The translations under genes were made by a program, and so were the position numbers. Below are positions 6,821-9,444 of a stretch of 9,444 nt of DNA, piece after piece. Source of the stretch: Gammaproteobacteria bacterium (GTDB lineage Bacteria > Pseudomonadota > Gammaproteobacteria > Enterobacterales > GCA-2746155); assembly GCA_024206355.1 (NCBI GenBank), contig JAAGZM010000417.1, positions 1-9,444 on the forward strand, in the 5' to 3' direction. Positions within the stretch are counted from its first letter, which is position 1. The number at the start of each line of letters is the position of its first letter. Under the pieces are notes generated by a model. It was given only the letters and a program-made list of their open reading frames with translations. It was not told the origin of the DNA and did no database searches.

Positions 6821-7096
6821 GTGAATAAATCTGAATTGATTGATGCTATTGCATCTGAAGCTGACATTTCTAAAGCATCGGCAGGTCGTGCTCTTGACTC
6901 TATGTTAAGTTCTATTACTGGTGCACTTAGCAATGGTGATTCTGTATCTTTAGTTGGTTTTGGTACTTTTAGTGTTAAACAACGTGCTGCACGTACTGGT
7001 CGTAATCCACAGACTGGTGCAACAATCCAAATTAAAGCTGCTACTGTACCTGGCTTTAAAGCTGGTAAAGCTCTTAAAGAAGCAGTTAATAAGTAA
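6821..7096 (+). CDS. hupB: DNA-binding protein HU-beta
   Basis: HU is a small dimeric nucleoid protein that bends DNA without strong sequence preference and shapes replication, recombination and transcription. The 91 residues align end to end with E. coli HupB (90), starting MNKSELIDAI. The signature GFGTFSVKQRAARTGRNP runs from 46 to 63, and Pro63 is the intercalating residue at the tip of the DNA-binding arm. The gene starts with GTG at 6821, supported by a strong AAGGGGA ribosome site (6808-6814) six bases upstream and by the conserved N-terminus. It has its own promoter and a structured leader, and a hairpin without a T-tract follows it at 7111. HU-alpha or IHF are less likely, given the HupB-like N-terminus and the placement between lon and ppiD. 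Confidence 0.97.
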   Translation: MNKSELIDAIASEADISKASAGRALDSMLSSITGALSNGDSVSLVGFGTFSVKQRAARTGRNPQTGATIQIKAATVPGFKAGKALKEAVNK

Positions 7097-7110
7097 TTAA
7101 TTGCGTTTTG

Positions 7111-7139
7111 CTTGGCAGAAAGGTTCTATTTCTGTCAAG
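7111..7139 (+). terminator. Hairpin after hupB (weak terminator or 3' stabiliser)
   Basis: CTTGGCAGAAA (7111-7121) pairs with TTTCTGTCAAG (7129-7139) over eleven positions, one of them G-U, around a seven-base loop. It begins 15 bases after the hupB stop. The sequence after it (AATAAATC) has no T-run, so it is not a canonical intrinsic terminator. It could be a weak one, a pause site or a 3' end protecting hupB mRNA from exonucleases. Confidence 0.45.
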
Positions 7140-7160
7140 AATAAATCTTCTAGTATTGAA

Positions 7161-7189
7161 TTGTATTGCTTTTAAGGCAAGACGATAAT
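7161..7189 (+). promoter_or_regulatory. Candidate promoter of tRNA-Asp
   Basis: GATAAT (7184-7189) matches the sigma-70 -10 at five of six bases. TTGTAT (7161-7166), exactly 17 bp upstream, matches the -35 only in its TTG. The start site would be near 7196, about 15 nt before the tRNA. Unlike the tRNA-Leu promoter there is no GC-rich discriminator. Read-through from hupB is an alternative source of this tRNA. Confidence 0.4.
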
Positions 7190-7210
7190 ATGTTGGAAGA
7201 TATAAATTTC

Positions 7211-7287
7211 GGAGCGGTAGTTCAGTTGGTTAGAATACCGGCCTGTCACGCCGGTGGTCGCGGGTTCGAGTCCCGTCCGCTCCGCCA
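7211..7287 (+). tRNA. tRNA-Asp (anticodon GUC)
   Basis: A 77-nt tRNA with encoded CCA (7285-7287). The acceptor stem GGAGCGG (7211-7217) pairs with CCGCTCC (7277-7283), and G7284 is the discriminator expected for aspartate. The anticodon stem CCGGC/GCCGG (7238-7242/7250-7254) encloses the loop CTGTCAC, placing anticodon GTC at 7245-7247. D-arm and GTTCGAG T-loop are normal. A strong terminator begins 10 bases after the CCA. Confidence 0.98.
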
Positions 7288-7296
7288 GAATTTAGG

Positions 7297-7322
7297 AAAA
7301 GCGCGCCTGAAGGCGCGCTTTT
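7297..7322 (+). terminator. Intrinsic terminator after tRNA-Asp
   Basis: GCGCGCC (7301-7307) pairs perfectly with GGCGCGC (7312-7318) around a TGAA loop. AAAA before the stem (7297-7300) can pair with the TTTT (7319-7322) after it, giving eleven pairs. This is the most GC-rich hairpin in the window and should end the tRNA transcript. The U-tract is short, and only 33 bases separate it from the ppiD ATG. Confidence 0.85.
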
Positions 7323-7355
7323 CTGTGTTTGAACAAATCACTGAGATATAGTCTA

Positions 7356-9314
7356 ATGTTGGAAAGTATACGAAACCGATCTAACGGCCCAGTTGCAAAA
7401 TTTATTATTGGTTTAATCATCGTACCATTTGCGTTTGCAGGTGTTTATTCTTATATGAATGTTAATACCTCTAACTCAGTAGCAACTGTTAATGGAGACG
7501 AGATTTCTTTAATGGAGTTTGATCGTTCCTATCGGTTGCAACAGCAAAATTGGGGTGAAAACTTTGATAAATACTTCAATACAGATGAACGTTTGCAGCA
7601 ATTTAGACTCAATGTTCTTCAGCAATTAATAAATAAACGATTATCTTCTCAAGCAATTGGCGATATGGGTCTTCGAACTAGCGACAACCAACTACGACAA
7701 GTTATTATTAACACTGTTGAATTTCATAATGAAGAAGGTGTATTTGATAAAGATCGTTATCAGATGTTGCTTCAATCCAATGGTTATACAAAACAGCTTT
7801 ATCAAAATGACCGAAAAAGCGATATGGCTGCAAATCAATTTATGAGTGCATTGCAAGAAAGTAACTTTGTTTTGAAAAGTGAATTAGCATTAAACACTCG
7901 ATTAGAAAATCAAACACGTGATATTGATTATTTAATCATCCCACAAGATTATTATCTCCAACAAGTTGACTTATCTGGCGAAGAAGGCGAGCAAGCAATT
8001 AGTTCGTACTATGAAATGAATAAGAGCCGGTTTGCAATACCAGAGAAAGTGAGTATTGAATATATTTATATAACTAAAAGTTCTGGAGCAAATATTACAA
8101 TATCTGATGGACAAATTGCAGAATACTATGAAGATAATATTAGTAATTTTGAATCGACAGAACGAAGAAAAGTTGCTCACATTTTAGTAGCAGTTGACAT
8201 TGATGCTGACCAATCAACAGTGGGTATAGCTGAATCAAAAATTAATAATTTTGCTTCACGAATTCAGGCTGGTGAATCATTTGAAGAAATTGCTAAGCAA
8301 GGATCTGAAGATACCATGTCTGCAGAATCTGGTGGTGATCTAGATTGGATTGAAGCAGGCATGATGGATGAGGCATTTGAAAATGCAGCGTTTAGTTTGC
8401 AGGAAGCTGGTTCAATTTCTAAGGTAGTTAAAACAGACTTTGGTTTTCATTTAATCAAATTATTAGAAATAGAAAGTGGTGAAGCTAAACCTGTTGAAGA
8501 ACTTAAGGAACAAATTACTTCTATATTACAAGAGCAAATTGTTGAAGATAAATATTTTGACTTGAAAGACATTATTCGCGAAAAAGTGTTTGAAGTTTCT
8601 GATTCCTTATCCGAAGCTGCTGATGAGAATAGCCTAACAGTCAGAAAGAGCGGTTTCTTTGATCGACAATTCGGTATCGGTTTACCTGTTGAGTTGCAGA
8701 ATCAGCCAAATCTTATTGATATAGCATTTTCTGATGACGTGCTTTACCAAGGTATGAATTCTGAGTTAATTGAGCTCAGTGATGGAAATGCTGTTGTTTT
8801 GCGGTTATTAGAGCATCAGGAATCTGGTACAACACCGTTAGCCGATGTTAATGAGGAAATTACTACTCTCTTAACACAACAGCAAGCTCGTGATGCTATA
8901 GAGCTTCAGGGTAATGAAATAATTACTGCCTTAGAAGAAGGGCAGAGTGCTGATGATGTGATGACTATCCTACCAGAAGGTGTTCCAGCCACTTGGAAAC
9001 AACAGTTAGCTTTAGGTCGTAAGGGAACTGAGGTTGATGCGCAACTAAGGGATAAAGTGTTTAAAATACATGCCCCAAGTGAAAATTCAGCAGTGTTTAA
9101 AGGCGTGTTACTTAGTTCAGGTGATTTTGCAGTGATTAAGCTTTCTACCGTTACTGAAGGTGCTATTGCTGATCCTGAAGGTAGTGAAGATAACAAAATG
9201 TCAGAGCAATTTAATCGGTTTCATACACAGGCAGAGTTATACAATTATTTAAAGTACCTTGATGGAAAAGCTAGCATTAGTCGTACTATTGCAAATGCTG
9301 ATCAGGTGCAGTAA
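7356..9314 (+). CDS. ppiD: PpiD, membrane-anchored periplasmic chaperone with parvulin domain
   Basis: PpiD is held in the inner membrane by one N-terminal helix and acts in the periplasm, where it helps newly secreted outer-membrane and periplasmic proteins leave the SecYEG translocon. The 652 residues (623 in E. coli) begin MLESIRNRSNG, resembling the E. coli start. Arg6, Arg8 and Lys15 precede a hydrophobic segment at about 16-34, giving N-in topology. A SurA-like helical chaperone region (about 40-230) follows. The parvulin domain (about 268-372) has AHILV (274-278), GGDLDW (326-331) and FGFHLIKL (362-369). A C-terminal chaperone region completes it. His275 and His365 are retained. The ATG is preferred to the TTG at 7329, which lies only seven bases beyond the terminator; ribosome site TGAGA (7342-7346) is weak. 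The gene ends in tandem stops TAATAA. No separate promoter is evident. Confidence 0.95.
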   Translation: MLESIRNRSNGPVAKFIIGLIIVPFAFAGVYSYMNVNTSNSVATVNGDEISLMEFDRSYRLQQQNWGENFDKYFNTDERLQQFRLNVLQQLINKRLSSQAIGDMGLRTSDNQLRQVIINTVEFHNEEGVFDKDRYQMLLQSNGYTKQLYQNDRKSDMAANQFMSALQESNFVLKSELALNTRLENQTRDIDYLIIPQDYYLQQVDLSGEEGEQAISSYYEMNKSRFAIPEKVSIEYIYITKSSGANITISDGQIAEYYEDNISNFESTERRKVAHILVAVDIDADQSTVGIAESKINNFASRIQAGESFEEIAKQGSEDTMSAESGGDLDWIEAGMMDEAFENAAFSLQEAGSISKVVKTDFGFHLIKLLEIESGEAKPVEELKEQITSILQEQIVEDKYFDLKDIIREKVFEVSDSLSEAADENSLTVRKSGFFDRQFGIGLPVELQNQPNLIDIAFSDDVLYQGMNSELIELSDGNAVVLRLLEHQESGTTPLADVNEEITTLLTQQQARDAIELQGNEIITALEEGQSADDVMTILPEGVPATWKQQLALGRKGTEVDAQLRDKVFKIHAPSENSAVFKGVLLSSGDFAVIKLSTVTEGAIADPEGSEDNKMSEQFNRFHTQAELYNYLKYLDGKASISRTIANADQVQ

Positions 9315-9444
9315 TAAACCTAGGATCCTCAGTTGACCGGCTCTGACTTATGGTTATTTATTTCAAAACAGCAACTTACAGAAGGATTAGTATTCACCCA
9401 TTGAGTGAGTTTGCCTACACATTTGATTGCACGTTTTTTAGACT

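Noticed and set aside
6634..6828. A 64-codon plus-strand open frame between lon and hupB
   Set aside because: It covers the lon terminator, the hupB promoter and the leader, and gives a low-complexity peptide with no ribosome site.
6637..6933. A 98-codon minus-strand open frame
   Set aside because: It is antisense to hupB and its promoter; its peptide resembles no family and hupB is certain.
7166..7351. A 61-codon plus-strand open frame
   Set aside because: It runs through tRNA-Asp and its terminator. The GGRGFESRPLRQ-type peptide is the well-known false translation of tRNA sequence.
7329..7355. TTG 7329 as the start of ppiD
   Set aside because: It begins seven bases after the terminator with no ribosome site, and the added nine residues are not part of PpiD proteins, which begin M-x-x-S/I-R.

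Overview
This window is a stretch of bacterial chromosome carrying a conserved protein-quality-control cluster on the + strand. The order is [partial response regulator] - tRNA-Leu(UAG) - tig - clpP - clpX - lon - hupB - tRNA-Asp(GUC) - ppiD. Gene order and protein sequences point to a gammaproteobacterium: tig, ClpP, ClpX, Lon and HU-beta read like the Escherichia/Pseudomonas proteins almost end to end. Base composition is clearly AT-rich by eye. I cannot name the genus. No mobile element, CRISPR array or phage gene is visible, so this looks like core genome.

Layout: 1-171 is the C-terminal end of a receiver (CheY-like) domain. 172-319 holds a tRNA promoter with an extended -10 and a GC-rich discriminator, followed by tRNA-Leu (320-404). 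tig (553-1863), clpP (1931-2548) and clpX (2696-3997) follow with gaps of 67 and 147 bp. The 166-bp clpX-lon gap contains a very good match to a sigma-32 (heat-shock) promoter and two AU-rich hairpins just before the lon start. lon (4164-6566) is followed by a 254-bp gap with a probable terminator, a near-consensus sigma-70 promoter and a structured leader for hupB (6821-7096, GTG start). tRNA-Asp (7211-7287) and a strong intrinsic terminator precede ppiD (7356-9314). The last 130 bp show no convincing gene.

How the genes work together: trigger factor meets nascent chains at the ribosome. ClpX unfolds tagged proteins and feeds them to ClpP, and Lon degrades misfolded and short-lived regulators. 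PpiD is a membrane-anchored periplasmic chaperone at the Sec translocon exit. HU-beta is a nucleoid protein that travels with this cluster.

I did not find an undescribed multi-gene system. The points most worth a second look are regulatory or subtle: the sigma-32 promoter plus RBS-covering hairpin at lon, the repeat-containing hupB leader, the retained parvulin histidines in PpiD, the possible nonsense-shortened receiver protein at the left edge, and the lack of room for a ppiD promoter.
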